Below, piece after piece: positions 9,087-17,262 of a stretch of 64,000 nt of DNA. The translations under genes and the position numbers were made by a program. The notes under the pieces were generated by a model that saw only the letters and a list, made by a program, of their open reading frames with translations, did no database searches and was not told where the DNA came from. Source of the DNA: Hirschia baltica ATCC 49814 (GTDB taxonomy: Bacteria > Pseudomonadota > Alphaproteobacteria > Caulobacterales > Hyphomonadaceae); the NCBI RefSeq assembly GCF_000023785.1, contig NC_012982.1:372001-436000 (forward strand), given 5' to 3'. Every line of letters starts with the position of its first letter. Position 1 is the first letter of the stretch.

Positions 9087-9530
9087 ATGGATATGTCGAT
9101 AAACGCAAAAGAGGCGATTGTGATTGAACAACGCATTGTGAAAGATTTTGATTATCTTTTCGTACTTCTATGGGCAGTCTTACAGGTGGTATTGGCTTTT
9201 TTCTTTTTGAAACCAGAATCTCATCAATTCCTTGCTGCTGGAATGGCCTTAATATCTGGTATTTTAACGCTAGCCGTAATGAAGGTTATATTCACTAGAA
9301 TGAAACGGATGGACGAACTTCAGTCAATCATGGTTTTTAAGGCTTTAGCGTCAGCTTTGTTTTTTGGACTAAGTTGGGTGTTTTTTATGGCCGCTTATCA
9401 TATGGCTATGAATATGGCACCGTATGAAAATACTGTGAGTTTGTTGTTTGTGTCGCCACCATTAGCAGTGGGATTTGCAGCTGGTATGATCCATCTTCAA
9501 GAACGAAAACTTCGACAGAATATGGACTGA
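9087..9530 (+). CDS. Four-helix membrane protein, second of a pair, function unknown
   Basis: A 147-residue membrane protein that begins 1 bp after the previous stop. It has four hydrophobic segments, and the loop after the second reads TRMKRMDELQSIMVFKALA, which resembles the RETDEYTRARKTEA loop of its neighbour in both place and charge. The two look like distant paralogues that might form a heteromer. The ATG at 9087 is preferred over the in-frame GTG at 9051 because the latter lies inside the upstream gene; ATG 9093 is an alternative. Function is not recognised; the tight spacing argues for coordinated synthesis with the flanking genes. Confidence 0.72.
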   Translation: MDMSINAKEAIVIEQRIVKDFDYLFVLLWAVLQVVLAFFFLKPESHQFLAAGMALISGILTLAVMKVIFTRMKRMDELQSIMVFKALASALFFGLSWVFFMAAYHMAMNMAPYENTVSLLFVSPPLAVGFAAGMIHLQERKLRQNMD

Positions 9531-9535
9531 ATTAT

Positions 9536-9754
9536 ATGAAAAACCATATCAAGGTTTTCAGGGCACATCGAAAAATTAGTCAGGCGGCTCTTGCAGACTT
9601 ACTAGATGTGTCGCGTCAGTCTATCAATGCCATCGAAACGGGCAAATATGACCCATCTTTACCTCTCGCATTCAAAATCGCGCGTCTTTTCGAAGTACCA
9701 ATTGAAGAAATATTTGAATACGAAGCAGATCAACAATTGGCCGACACTAAATAG
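9536..9754 (+). CDS. XRE/Cro-family transcriptional regulator, short single-domain
   Basis: A 72-residue helix-turn-helix protein with almost nothing outside the DNA-binding domain. LADLLDVSRQSINAIETGKYDPS (residues 21-43) is a canonical HTH_3 motif, and LPLAFKIARLFEVPIEEIFEYE completes the five-helix fold. Proteins of this size commonly bind as dimers to short palindromes and repress their own operon. The perfect palindrome in front of the first gene of this unit is the obvious candidate target. It starts 5 bp after the preceding stop, with no terminator between. No ligand domain is present, so any signal must act through the membrane partners, proteolysis or dilution. Confidence 0.88.
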   Translation: MKNHIKVFRAHRKISQAALADLLDVSRQSINAIETGKYDPSLPLAFKIARLFEVPIEEIFEYEADQQLADTK

Positions 9755-9779
9755 AGACCAACACAACATTTTAGGCACA

Positions 9780-10724
9780 CTAGGCTGAACAAGACCCGCC
9801 ACCCAGCACACAGAAAGTCGCACAATATGTGTGGTTTAGTGGCACAGGTTTGCGGGCCTCTTGAAGTGTTTGGCCCATATCAAAGCGCGTATCATAGGGC
9901 AGCAATGTGCAGGGCAATGCGGTTGTATGCGTCTGCCCTTTACGTTTGACGATCATTCGCTGACTGGCGCACATAATGTCTTTGGGGTCTTTATTTAAAA
10001 TGCCCCAGCATGCTGTTGTAATTTCTGGAGGGTCAGAATTAGGCGTCATTTCTGGGAACAATACCAGCGATTTCGGGTCGCTGGCATTGATAGAAAATCC
10101 TTCAATATCAAACAATTCCGCATAGCCTTTTCGCGCTGCGGGTTCACACTCATTATACAAAGCACGCCCTGCTATCGTGATTTGAAAGCCATGCTCTGAT
10201 AGCCACCGCAATCCCATCATCGCGGTTTCAAAACTGCCTATACCGCGTTCTTTATCGTGATATTCTGAGGTAAAATGGTCGAGGCTGACACGCAATGTGA
10301 GCTGGTTTCCAAAGCGTTCTTTTAGGTTGATAAGTCCGGCCTGAATGCGGGGGCGCATCATGGGATGCATGGCATTGGTCAAAACCAAAACTGAGTGCCC
10401 ACGAACCAAAGATTCTTCTAGCATATCAATAATTTGCGGGGCCATGAAAGGTTCGCCGCCAGTAAAACCTATCTCAACGCCGCACTCATTCTCGCTTTCC
10501 AATTCATCAAAAAAGGGAAGGATATCTGCAAGCGTAAGATAGACGAGTCGATCATTGGTGGGTGAACTTTCAATGTAGCAATTCGCGCATTCAATATTAC
10601 AAAGCGTACCTGTGTTGAACCACAGTGTTTTAATGCCAGAAAAAGGCACAATTGCCCGCGTTTCACCCTTCGCTGTGACACGGGGATCGTCGAACTTTTT
10701 CAAAGAATAGAGCGCTTGTTCCAT
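9780..10724 (-). CDS. Radical SAM protein with cysteine-rich C-terminus
   Basis: The N-terminal core has the radical SAM cluster motif C42-X3-C46-X2-C49 (LCNIECANCY), followed by an IGFTGGEPFM glycine motif that contacts S-adenosylmethionine. The 314-residue protein has at least six more cysteines after residue 235 (TTACW, IMCAS, LPCTLL, YCATFC, GSCSA), which suggests an auxiliary Fe-S cluster of the SPASM/Twitch kind. The substrate is unknown, and no precursor peptide is evident next to it. It is divergent from a MarR regulator with about 137 bp between starts, so that regulator may control it. The last residues end in GGGSCSA, an unusual small-residue tail. Confidence 0.85.
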   Translation of the reverse strand: MEQALYSLKKFDDPRVTAKGETRAIVPFSGIKTLWFNTGTLCNIECANCYIESSPTNDRLVYLTLADILPFFDELESENECGVEIGFTGGEPFMAPQIIDMLEESLVRGHSVLVLTNAMHPMMRPRIQAGLINLKERFGNQLTLRVSLDHFTSEYHDKERGIGSFETAMMGLRWLSEHGFQITIAGRALYNECEPAARKGYAELFDIEGFSINASDPKSLVLFPEMTPNSDPPEITTACWGILNKDPKDIMCASQRMIVKRKGQTHTTALPCTLLPYDTRFDMGQTLQEARKPVPLNHTYCATFCVLGGGSCSA

Positions 10725-10861
10725 AAATTCCGTTTTAGAGATGTTTTACTATTTTCATAGTCACTTTGCCGTTACGACATGTGAGAATAATTTCAAAAGA
10801 ATAGATTTTGCGCCTGAATGAAAAGTTGAATAAAGAGCAGATGAGCAAAGGAAAAAGCCAT

Positions 10862-11269
10862 ATGGACCTCTCGCAAACGGCTCAAATGCTAGAAGCAACA
10901 GCGCGTGCGATCTATAAAGAACGCGGCCCAAATGCCATGCATCCCGGTCAATGGTCTGTGCTGCGTTTTCTCGCTGGTGCAGATGAAAAAGCAAGTGATT
11001 TAAACGGTGTGGCTAAGTATTTAGGTGTCACAGCAGGACCAGCCTCAAGAGCTTTAGCAGCCTTGGAAGAGAAAGGGTTAGTGATTGGCGAGGTGAGATT
11101 AGATGACCGCCGCAAACGTCGTATGCGGCTTTCTAAATCCGGCATAGCGGCACTAGAAAATGACCCGATCAAACGCGTGGAAACAATACTGAAAGACTTG
11201 CCGCAAGACCAGCAGACTGTGTTTGAAGCAACGCTCAAGCATCTTCATACAAAACTAATTGAGGACTGA
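10862..11269 (+). CDS. MarR-family transcriptional regulator
   Basis: Winged-helix regulator of 135 residues. The segment SDLNGVAKYLGVTAGPASRALAALEEKGLV is the HTH and recognition helix, and VRLDDRRKRRMRLSKSG is the typical MarR wing with its basic DRR sequence. The ATG at 10862 is preferred since AAGGA lies 9 bases before it; ATG 10841 and TTG 10808 are in-frame alternatives. It is transcribed away from the radical SAM gene and probably controls it and itself, as is common for MarR proteins with a divergent target. No cysteine suited to redox sensing is present in the domain, so a ligand-type signal is more likely. Confidence 0.88.
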   Translation: MDLSQTAQMLEATARAIYKERGPNAMHPGQWSVLRFLAGADEKASDLNGVAKYLGVTAGPASRALAALEEKGLVIGEVRLDDRRKRRMRLSKSGIAALENDPIKRVETILKDLPQDQQTVFEATLKHLHTKLIED

Positions 11270-11282
11270 AACATTGATATTG

Positions 11283-11801
11283 CTATTGCGGATCTAGGAT
11301 TTGACCGTCCTGCATGCCGGCATCCATTGCTAGCGTAAAGGCTTGAAATGCCTCAGCTTCTGTGGCCCATGGGCCAAGATAGACACCGTAAAAATCCTTG
11401 CCATTGGCACGGCGCGGAATAATTTTAGAAGACCCGATCGCGTATAGTTTGGCATGTAATTTTTGAGCGTTTTCAAAAGATTGAAATGAGCCTGCTTTAA
11501 TCGTGTAACCTGATGCATTGGATGGCAAGGTCTGCAATTGGGGCGTGTTGGATCGCGAAATTGGGTTGATTTGGCTGGAGGCAACTGAGCTTCGACCCAG
11601 GGGAACACCTTGTGTGAAGGTCAGTGTGCGCCCTGCATATTCTTCATCTGTTTTTTGACGTAGGCGTGCATCTTCCAGCTCTCTTTGCTCTTCAATTGGC
11701 ATAGGAACAGGCAGAGATTGGGCGGAAGCGGCATTCATCACGCTAAATGAGAGGGCTGCAAAACCAGCGCAAATCAGAGTGGATTTTTTGAAAACGGACA
11801 T
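11283..11801 (-). CDS. SPOR-domain periplasmic protein
   Basis: A 172-residue exported protein. Residues 1-28 form a signal peptide ending in the AASAQ cleavage region. A low-complexity linker follows, and the C-terminal half (about 95-170) is a SPOR domain: GYTIKAGSFQSFENAQKLHAKL, then FYGVYLGPWATEAEAFQAF. SPOR domains bind glycan strands lacking stem peptides at septa, so a role at the division site or in peptidoglycan remodelling is plausible. It ends close to the MarR gene in a convergent arrangement. A partner enzyme domain is absent, unlike SPOR-containing lytic transglycosylases or amidases. Confidence 0.85.
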   Translation of the reverse strand: MSVFKKSTLICAGFAALSFSVMNAASAQSLPVPMPIEEQRELEDARLRQKTDEEYAGRTLTFTQGVPLGRSSVASSQINPISRSNTPQLQTLPSNASGYTIKAGSFQSFENAQKLHAKLYAIGSSKIIPRRANGKDFYGVYLGPWATEAEAFQAFTLAMDAGMQDGQILDPQ

Positions 11802-11957
11802 GGCATTCGGCCCTAACTACTATAACGCAAACATCTATAATAAACGCAGGAATTGGTTAACCATTGGCTTAGAATGCGGCATGTTGATGACGGGATATTG
11901 GTTTTTGTAGCAGAGTTGTTATGTACACGCATAGATCAATTTCTAGGATGCCACCCC

Positions 11958-12452
11958 ATGTCTCATGCGCCAATGCAATATTCAGCCGATAAAGCCACCA
12001 AATATGATGAGGTGTGCGCTGAGATTTTGTCCGTAGTCTCCGGTGAGACGAGTGTGACAGCACGTTATGCAACGGCAGCATGTCTGCTTGCGCAGGCTTT
12101 TGCACCGGTGTTTTTCTGGACTGGCTTTTATGTTGTTGATCCGCTTAAAAAAAATGAACTAGTCGTTGGCCCGTATCAAGGCACACTTGGCTGTTTGCGC
12201 ATTCCATTTGGGCGGGGTGTTTGCGGGGCAGCAGCCGCAAAGCGCGAGACGCAAGTGGTTGAAGATGTGCACGCATTTCCCGGACACATTGCCTGTGATA
12301 GCCGCTCAAATTCAGAGATCGTGGTGCCTGTGTTGAATGCAGATGGCAGCTTGGCGGCGGTGCTGGATGTTGATTCAGAACAGCACGCTTCTTTTGATGA
12401 CATAGACAAAGAAAAGCTTGAAGTATTATGCGCGAAGCTGTTGGTGATTTAA
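11958..12452 (+). CDS. msrC: Free methionine-(R)-sulfoxide reductase (GAF-type)
   Basis: Reduces free Met-R-sulfoxide, using a GAF domain as catalyst. At 164 residues it matches the family. The three redox cysteines are in place: Cys79 (LGCLRIPFG), Cys89 (GRGVCGAAA) and Cys113 (HIACDSRSNSE). The surrounding signature VEDVHAFPGHIACDS is diagnostic and distinguishes it from sensory GAF domains. The frame begins at 11853, but the ATG at 11958 has AGGA 9 bases upstream and fits the family length. It fits the window's several methionine genes functionally, though it is not in an operon with them. Confidence 0.92.
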   Translation: MSHAPMQYSADKATKYDEVCAEILSVVSGETSVTARYATAACLLAQAFAPVFFWTGFYVVDPLKKNELVVGPYQGTLGCLRIPFGRGVCGAAAAKRETQVVEDVHAFPGHIACDSRSNSEIVVPVLNADGSLAAVLDVDSEQHASFDDIDKEKLEVLCAKLLVI

Positions 12453-12470
12453 AGGGAATGATCTGATTTT

Positions 12471-13550
12471 ATGGATCAATCTGCAAAGCTGAATGATGAA
12501 GCAGGACAGACTTTATTGGATGCTTCTCACTATAGGATCTCTTATTTTGACAGAGGATCTGATCAACTCGTCATTACCTTCAATTCGATGGGGCAGATAT
12601 TAGAGGATGATTTTGGCAGGCATTTTTTTAAGTCGATAAATATTAGCCAGATAAATGTTGCTTGCTCACACAAGGATTTCTTTCAAAGCTTATCACGAGA
12701 AAGCTTTTTGCAGGCCGTGAGTTCGGTTATTGCGCAGCACTCAGATATTGTATTTTATGGAACGAGTTTGGGTGGGTATGCTGCCATTTACTTTGGAAGC
12801 TTACTCAATGCACGCATATTAGCGATAGCGCCGCGTTTGCCTATCCATAACTATATGGAAGGGCTGCGTTCTTACCATCCCGATATTGAACTTCTGCATA
12901 CAGACCTTAATCAAGTAAATAGTATGCAAAATAGCGTGCTTGTTGTGTTTGATCCTGAAGATGAAGCAGACTCTAAATTTGTGTCTTATTTTCTGACGGG
13001 GCGAAAGAATACCAGATTGATCACGCTAAATGGGGCTGGTCATTTTATTCTCAAACAGCTTAACGCTATCAATATGCTGGGGCCTTGTATTGAGGGGTTT
13101 ATAAGGTCGGGAGATTTTGGGGAGGATGCGATTGATGTCAGCGCGTTTACACAGCCTCGACGCGCTAAGGCGGAGGCTGCTTTAAATCATGGCGATTTAG
13201 CTGCTGCGCGCATTGAGATTGAATATCTTATAAAAATCAGGACCGGACATGACCCGTTTATGACACCATGGGGATTGGTAAAACAATATGTTGAGCTGTG
13301 CGATGAGATTGATATTGAGTTGCCGCACATATTGCCGACTGAACATGCTACTTTATCGCGCCGCATGGGGCAGCCTTCAACCCCGCAAAAAATGATGGAA
13401 GCGATTATCAAGCATAATTATCTAACATGCCAATATCAGGCGTGTTTGTCGCTCGCAGAGTTGGCGCGTGTTCGTTACCCTGAAAGTCAAATTGCTCGAA
13501 CTTATGTTGATAAAGCAAGGATTGTGATTGGTAAAATTGGGCCAAATTAA
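12471..13550 (+). CDS. Alpha/beta-hydrolase-like protein of unknown function
   Basis: A 359-residue cytoplasmic protein without signal peptide. The first 200 residues resemble an alpha/beta-hydrolase: a nucleophile elbow GTSLGG with Ser99, a candidate acid at Asp161 (VVFDPEDEAD) and a candidate His191 (NGAGHFI). Together they could form a Ser-Asp-His triad. Residues about 215-355 form a second helical part of amphipathic repeats (AEAALNHGDLAAARIEIEYL; ACLSLAELARVRYPES) reminiscent of tetratricopeptide-like helices. It starts 18 bp after msrC and may be cotranscribed. I do not recognise a characterised family. An esterase of glycan or surface metabolism is one possibility. Confidence 0.7.
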   Translation: MDQSAKLNDEAGQTLLDASHYRISYFDRGSDQLVITFNSMGQILEDDFGRHFFKSINISQINVACSHKDFFQSLSRESFLQAVSSVIAQHSDIVFYGTSLGGYAAIYFGSLLNARILAIAPRLPIHNYMEGLRSYHPDIELLHTDLNQVNSMQNSVLVVFDPEDEADSKFVSYFLTGRKNTRLITLNGAGHFILKQLNAINMLGPCIEGFIRSGDFGEDAIDVSAFTQPRRAKAEAALNHGDLAAARIEIEYLIKIRTGHDPFMTPWGLVKQYVELCDEIDIELPHILPTEHATLSRRMGQPSTPQKMMEAIIKHNYLTCQYQACLSLAELARVRYPESQIARTYVDKARIVIGKIGPN

Positions 13551-13565
13551 ATTCCAGATTGTCGC

Positions 13566-13598
13566 AAATAAAAAGGCCGCTTCAATTAAGAAGCGGCC
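13566..13598 (-). terminator. Terminator for minus-strand transcripts entering from the right
   Basis: A 9-bp GC-rich stem (GGCCGCTTC/GAAGCGGCC, six-base loop) is followed on the minus strand by TTTTTATTT. It ends minus transcripts coming from the small ORF at 13674-13742 and possibly the peptidase behind it. On the plus strand it lies 24 bp after the 12471 gene but lacks a T-run there. Confidence 0.75.
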
Positions 13599-13673
13599 TC
13601 GCATTTAAAAATCCGGAGGGGTCTCGCAATATCATCAACATATTGCTGAATGAGAATCCGGTTTATGGCTTGC

Positions 13674-13742
13674 TTATGAAGACTGCCCCATAAGTTTACC
13701 ATTCAACAAAGACCCAACCTGACCAGTTAAAATGCTCGACAT
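13674..13742 (-). CDS. Candidate 22-residue small protein with very strong ribosome binding site
   Basis: The ATG at 13742 on the minus strand is preceded by AAAGGAGGT six bases upstream, nearly the full anti-16S complement and the strongest such site noticed in the window. The ORF encodes MSSILTGQVGSLLNGKLMGQ plus two serines and then TAA. The peptide is uncharged apart from one lysine, mildly amphipathic, with no cysteine. A 7-bp hairpin (13626-13646) and a terminator (13566-13598) follow. TATAAT at 13814-13819 on the minus strand could be a -10 for a separate transcript, though no good -35 was found. It lies just downstream of the DPP-IV-like gene. Function unknown; a dual-function small RNA is an alternative. 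Confidence 0.5.
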   Translation of the reverse strand: MSSILTGQVGSLLNGKLMGQSS

Positions 13743-13843
13743 CGGACCACCTCCTTTCAATACGTTAAACCTGATTTGAGTGTGTCAGAGGTTTTTATTT
13801 CTTGCAATAGGCTATTATAAAGTCGGGGAAGAAACGCCAGTCT

Positions 13844-16165
13844 TTACTCACTCGGTTTCAAATATCGGTCCAAGAAAGCATAGCGAGTATTCATCAAATG
13901 GATGCTCATATCTGTATCGCGGACACCGTGGCGTTGGCCGGGGTAAGTCATCATTTCAAAAGGTTTTTTTAGCTTTTGAAGTTCTGCATAAACGCGGGTT
14001 GAGTTGTCGAATGTGACATTATCATCTGCCATGCCGTGTATCATCAGCATGGGAGAGTTGAGGTTTTTCAGGTGTGGGAAAACTGAGGATTGTTCATAGC
14101 CGTCTGGGTTGTCTTGAGGGGTATCCATATAGCGTTCTGTGTAGAATGTATCATACAGAGCCCAGTCTGTGACTGGCGCGCCAGAAACCGATGCCGCGAA
14201 TGTGCCTTCGGGTGCTTTTAGCGTGGTCATTAGGGCCATATAGCCGCCATATGACCAACCATTCAGGCCAATGCGAGAGCTATCGATGAAGGATAAGGAT
14301 TTAAGATATTCTACACCTTGAAGCTGGTCGCGCACTTCGATTTCACCTGTCAGGCGGTAGATGACATCTTCAAACTTTTTGCCGCGATTGAATGTGCCGC
14401 GATTGTCCAATCGGAAGACGACATATCCCTTTTGTGCGCTCATCACATCAGAGAGTAGCCATTGCTTATTTACACGCTGAACATGCGGCCCACCATACAC
14501 TTCGACGATGGCTGGGTATGTTTTAGTGGCGTCAAAATCATGAGGTTTTGTGATGGAATAGTGCAAAATCTGTCCATCTTCTGCGGTAATAGTGCCGAAC
14601 TCTGGTGTGACATGTGCGTCTAGATATTCAAAATAGGGGTGAGTTTCATCAAGGGCGTTTTCTTCTACCCATGCGATGCGAGATCCGTCCGCTTTATACA
14701 AAGCAGTTTGCGGCGGTGTTGTTGGAGATTGGAAAGTTCCAACATAAGTTTGTGCATCTGCCGCCATGTTGATTGACCACAAACCACCAAGTTCTGTGAT
14801 GCGTTCAATTGGGCTGTTGGCTTTTTTATAAGAGGTGCGGTAAAGGCCGGTTTCAATCGGGGTATCTTTATTGGCAGAGAAATACACATAGCCATTTGCT
14901 TCATCCACAGCTTCGATGGATTTGACCACCCATTCACCGCTTGTGACTTGATGCGCTTTTGAGCCATCTGCATTGTGAAGCGTGATATGGCGGTAACCAC
15001 TTTCTTCTGTGGTCCAGATGAAACCACCATTTTCAAGCGCGTTGAAGTCTTTTGATAAATTGATCCAGTTTGGCTGTTCTTCAACATAGGCTTCGCGCAC
15101 GCTGCCGGTTTTAAGATCAACTTGCAGCATTTCAAGGCGAGTTTGGTCGCGGTTGACGCGCTGAATGAAGAGAGAATTATTGCCTGCCCAATTGACGCGC
15201 ACAAGATAGGTGTCGGGTGATGCATCAAGCGCGACCTGAACAACGTCTCCTGTTTGTGTGTTTTTGACAAACACATCAACGATTGCGTTTGGGCGACCTG
15301 TACGCGGATAGCGTTGGTTGATGACTGTCACATCATTGGCTGCGATATCAAAACGCGGGATTATATCCACAGTGCTTTCATCAACGCGTGTGTAGACAAT
15401 GTGTTTGTCATCAGGTGACCACCACGTGCCGACATAGCGGCTCATTTCTTCCTGGGCGACAAACTCAGAAACACCATAAGAGATAGCATTGTCTGGATCT
15501 GCATCTGGAGAGATTTGGCTTTCCTTGCCGCTGGCGAGGTTGATTGCATAGAGTGCGCCATCACGGATAAAGGAGACGGTGTTTCCCGATGGAGAGATTT
15601 CTGCGTTGTATTCAAAGGCTTCTGTGGCTGTGAGTTGTTGAACTTCTGGTGTGGCACCCGTGAGTTTAACAACATAGAGGTCGCCGCCAATTGGGATAAG
15701 AATTTGTTCGCCGCGTTTATCCCAATCATAGGATACAATACCCGTGGTTCCGGCGATGCGTTTGCGTTCGCGCAGGGCTTTTTCTTCTTCGGAAAGTTCA
15801 AAGCCTTCTGGTTCTAGCAATTGGGAATCGACCAGCATGGTCGCTTGGCCGGTGGAGACATCATAGGCCCAAAGGTCTTGGCGTTGGCGATCATCTTCGC
15901 GCGCTTGTAAGAATGTGAGTTTTGAGCCATCGGGCGAATATTTTACGGAGCTGGGAGAAGGGCCAGTCAAAGAAGGGGAACCGGCAATACGTTCAGGCGT
16001 CAAAAGTTTCATTTGAGTTTTAGCTTCTGCTGATGTGGGTGTCCCATCAATAGCGCTATTTGTTGGCGCATCAATTGGTGAAGTTGTTTGGTTGCTTGCG
16101 GGAAGAGATGCACAGGCGCTTGCTAGCCCGAGACTAAGCGCGAGAAGAGAAACTTGTTTCAGCAT
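13844..16165 (-). CDS. Dipeptidyl-peptidase IV-like S9 family serine peptidase (exported)
   Basis: A prolyl-oligopeptidase-type enzyme of about 773 residues. It has a signal sequence with a possible lipobox (LASAC), an eight-bladed DPP-IV N-terminal propeller (NAISYGVSEFVAQEEMSRYVGTWWSPD contains the EE substrate-anchoring motif typical of DPP-IV), and a C-terminal hydrolase. The triad is visible: Ser in GWSYGG (about residue 638), Asp in HGMADDNV (about 715) and His in GQRHGVRD (about 745). It likely removes dipeptides such as X-Pro from peptides in the periplasm or at the outer membrane. The ATG at 16165 is chosen because the signal peptide begins there. It is divergent from a membrane thioredoxin. 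Confidence 0.92.
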   Translation of the reverse strand: MLKQVSLLALSLGLASACASLPASNQTTSPIDAPTNSAIDGTPTSAEAKTQMKLLTPERIAGSPSLTGPSPSSVKYSPDGSKLTFLQAREDDRQRQDLWAYDVSTGQATMLVDSQLLEPEGFELSEEEKALRERKRIAGTTGIVSYDWDKRGEQILIPIGGDLYVVKLTGATPEVQQLTATEAFEYNAEISPSGNTVSFIRDGALYAINLASGKESQISPDADPDNAISYGVSEFVAQEEMSRYVGTWWSPDDKHIVYTRVDESTVDIIPRFDIAANDVTVINQRYPRTGRPNAIVDVFVKNTQTGDVVQVALDASPDTYLVRVNWAGNNSLFIQRVNRDQTRLEMLQVDLKTGSVREAYVEEQPNWINLSKDFNALENGGFIWTTEESGYRHITLHNADGSKAHQVTSGEWVVKSIEAVDEANGYVYFSANKDTPIETGLYRTSYKKANSPIERITELGGLWSINMAADAQTYVGTFQSPTTPPQTALYKADGSRIAWVEENALDETHPYFEYLDAHVTPEFGTITAEDGQILHYSITKPHDFDATKTYPAIVEVYGGPHVQRVNKQWLLSDVMSAQKGYVVFRLDNRGTFNRGKKFEDVIYRLTGEIEVRDQLQGVEYLKSLSFIDSSRIGLNGWSYGGYMALMTTLKAPEGTFAASVSGAPVTDWALYDTFYTERYMDTPQDNPDGYEQSSVFPHLKNLNSPMLMIHGMADDNVTFDNSTRVYAELQKLKKPFEMMTYPGQRHGVRDTDMSIHLMNTRYAFLDRYLKPSE

Positions 16166-16368
16166 GATATGATTTTGACCCCGAGATATGCTCGTTTTTA
16201 GATATTTAGGGCAATCTATCCTAATGCGATTTTGTGGCAAGTGTTCAAAGAAACCCAAGAGAATTTGTCTCAGAGAGACCCTAGAACACGCTTTTGTGTG
16301 ATTTGGTGTCATTCCCAAATTTTAGGCTGTGGGATATGAAATGTGCAAATAGATAGAGGTAATATGAT

Positions 16369-16824
16369 ATGAAACTGCTTAAAAAATACGGCTTCGCTGT
16401 TGTGATGGTGTTAGCAATCTGTGGGTTTGCTGCGTTCAACGGCATGGGTTTTTTGAGTAAAACTGCCTCTGAATCTGAATATGTCTATGATGGCGAGCCT
16501 GAAATTATTGCCGCAACTTTCTCATCTGCTTGGTGTTCTGCTTGTAAGATTTTGGAACCAAAACTGGCGCAAGTGGCACCAGAATTTGCAAACAAACCTG
16601 TGAAATTTGTGAAGCTGGATTTTAGCTTGGGCCAAGGCAGCGGGCCGGCTGAAATTGCAGCAGAGAATAACTTCTCTTCTGTTTATGAAAAATATAAAGG
16701 CGGAACGGGTTTCACGCTTCTGCTTGATGCTGATTCCGGCGAGATTGTAGATCAGCTGACAGTGAAACTATCTGCTGATGAAATGAAGCAGGTTTTGAAA
16801 AATTCCATTCAACAGGTTTCTTAA
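16369..16824 (+). CDS. Membrane-anchored thioredoxin-like protein
   Basis: A 151-residue protein with an N-terminal hydrophobic anchor or signal (residues 8-28) followed by a thioredoxin fold. The active site is AWCSACK (Cys56 and Cys59), a C-S-A-C variant rather than C-G-P-C, which should shift redox potential. The cis-proline loop position reads GGTGFTLLLD with threonine-glycine in place of the usual T-P, so the cis-Pro is missing. The domain probably faces the periplasm and may reduce or oxidise envelope proteins. The start has AGAGG about 10 bases upstream. Its promoter region is shared with the divergent peptidase gene. Confidence 0.8.
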   Translation: MKLLKKYGFAVVMVLAICGFAAFNGMGFLSKTASESEYVYDGEPEIIAATFSSAWCSACKILEPKLAQVAPEFANKPVKFVKLDFSLGQGSGPAEIAAENNFSSVYEKYKGGTGFTLLLDADSGEIVDQLTVKLSADEMKQVLKNSIQQVS

Positions 16825-16833
16825 GGCTTAAAA

Positions 16834-17262
16834 TTAAGCTCTTGAAATAGCAAACTGAGATCGCAGATAGCTGACGATTAATTTGCGGTGTCTGTATATC
16901 GCACGAATGGTTAGATTTGTGAGGAACAAAAAGCCATATATAAGCGTGCCGACAAATGTTCCATAAGCAAGACTTTTTAAAACGGCGACATTCGTTTCAA
17001 CGATCACAACATGCTGCTGGGATTGATTTGTGATTTCTACATCGGTGAGGTGATCTTGTAGCCATAGGGGAATGCGGGTTTTAATATTACAACCAAATTC
17101 ATTGACGCAATTGGGTTGGATATCTGGTGGCATGTAATATTGGGGTTTCACCTTCACGGAATGGAAAACCATATGCGTGTTCTTATTGAGCAATGCTGCA
17201 CCGGCCGCGCCTAGAGCAAGCGCAATGCTTATAGCAATAAATATCCGCTGAACCCGAGACAT
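16834..17262 (-). CDS. Hypothetical membrane protein with two transmembrane helices
   Basis: A 142-residue protein of unknown function. Hydrophobic helices lie at about 6-26 and 95-120, with a roughly 65-residue loop between them that contains two cysteines (PNCVNEFGCNIKTR) suited to a disulfide; the loop is therefore probably periplasmic. The C-terminus is short and basic (RAIYRHRKLIVSYLRSQ), consistent with the cytoplasmic side. It converges with the thioredoxin-like gene, ending 10 bp from its stop. The CX5C spacing and the redox neighbour make a functional link conceivable, but there is no direct evidence. Confidence 0.65.
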   Translation of the reverse strand: MSRVQRIFIAISIALALGAAGAALLNKNTHMVFHSVKVKPQYYMPPDIQPNCVNEFGCNIKTRIPLWLQDHLTDVEITNQSQQHVVIVETNVAVLKSLAYGTFVGTLIYGFLFLTNLTIRAIYRHRKLIVSYLRSQFAISRA

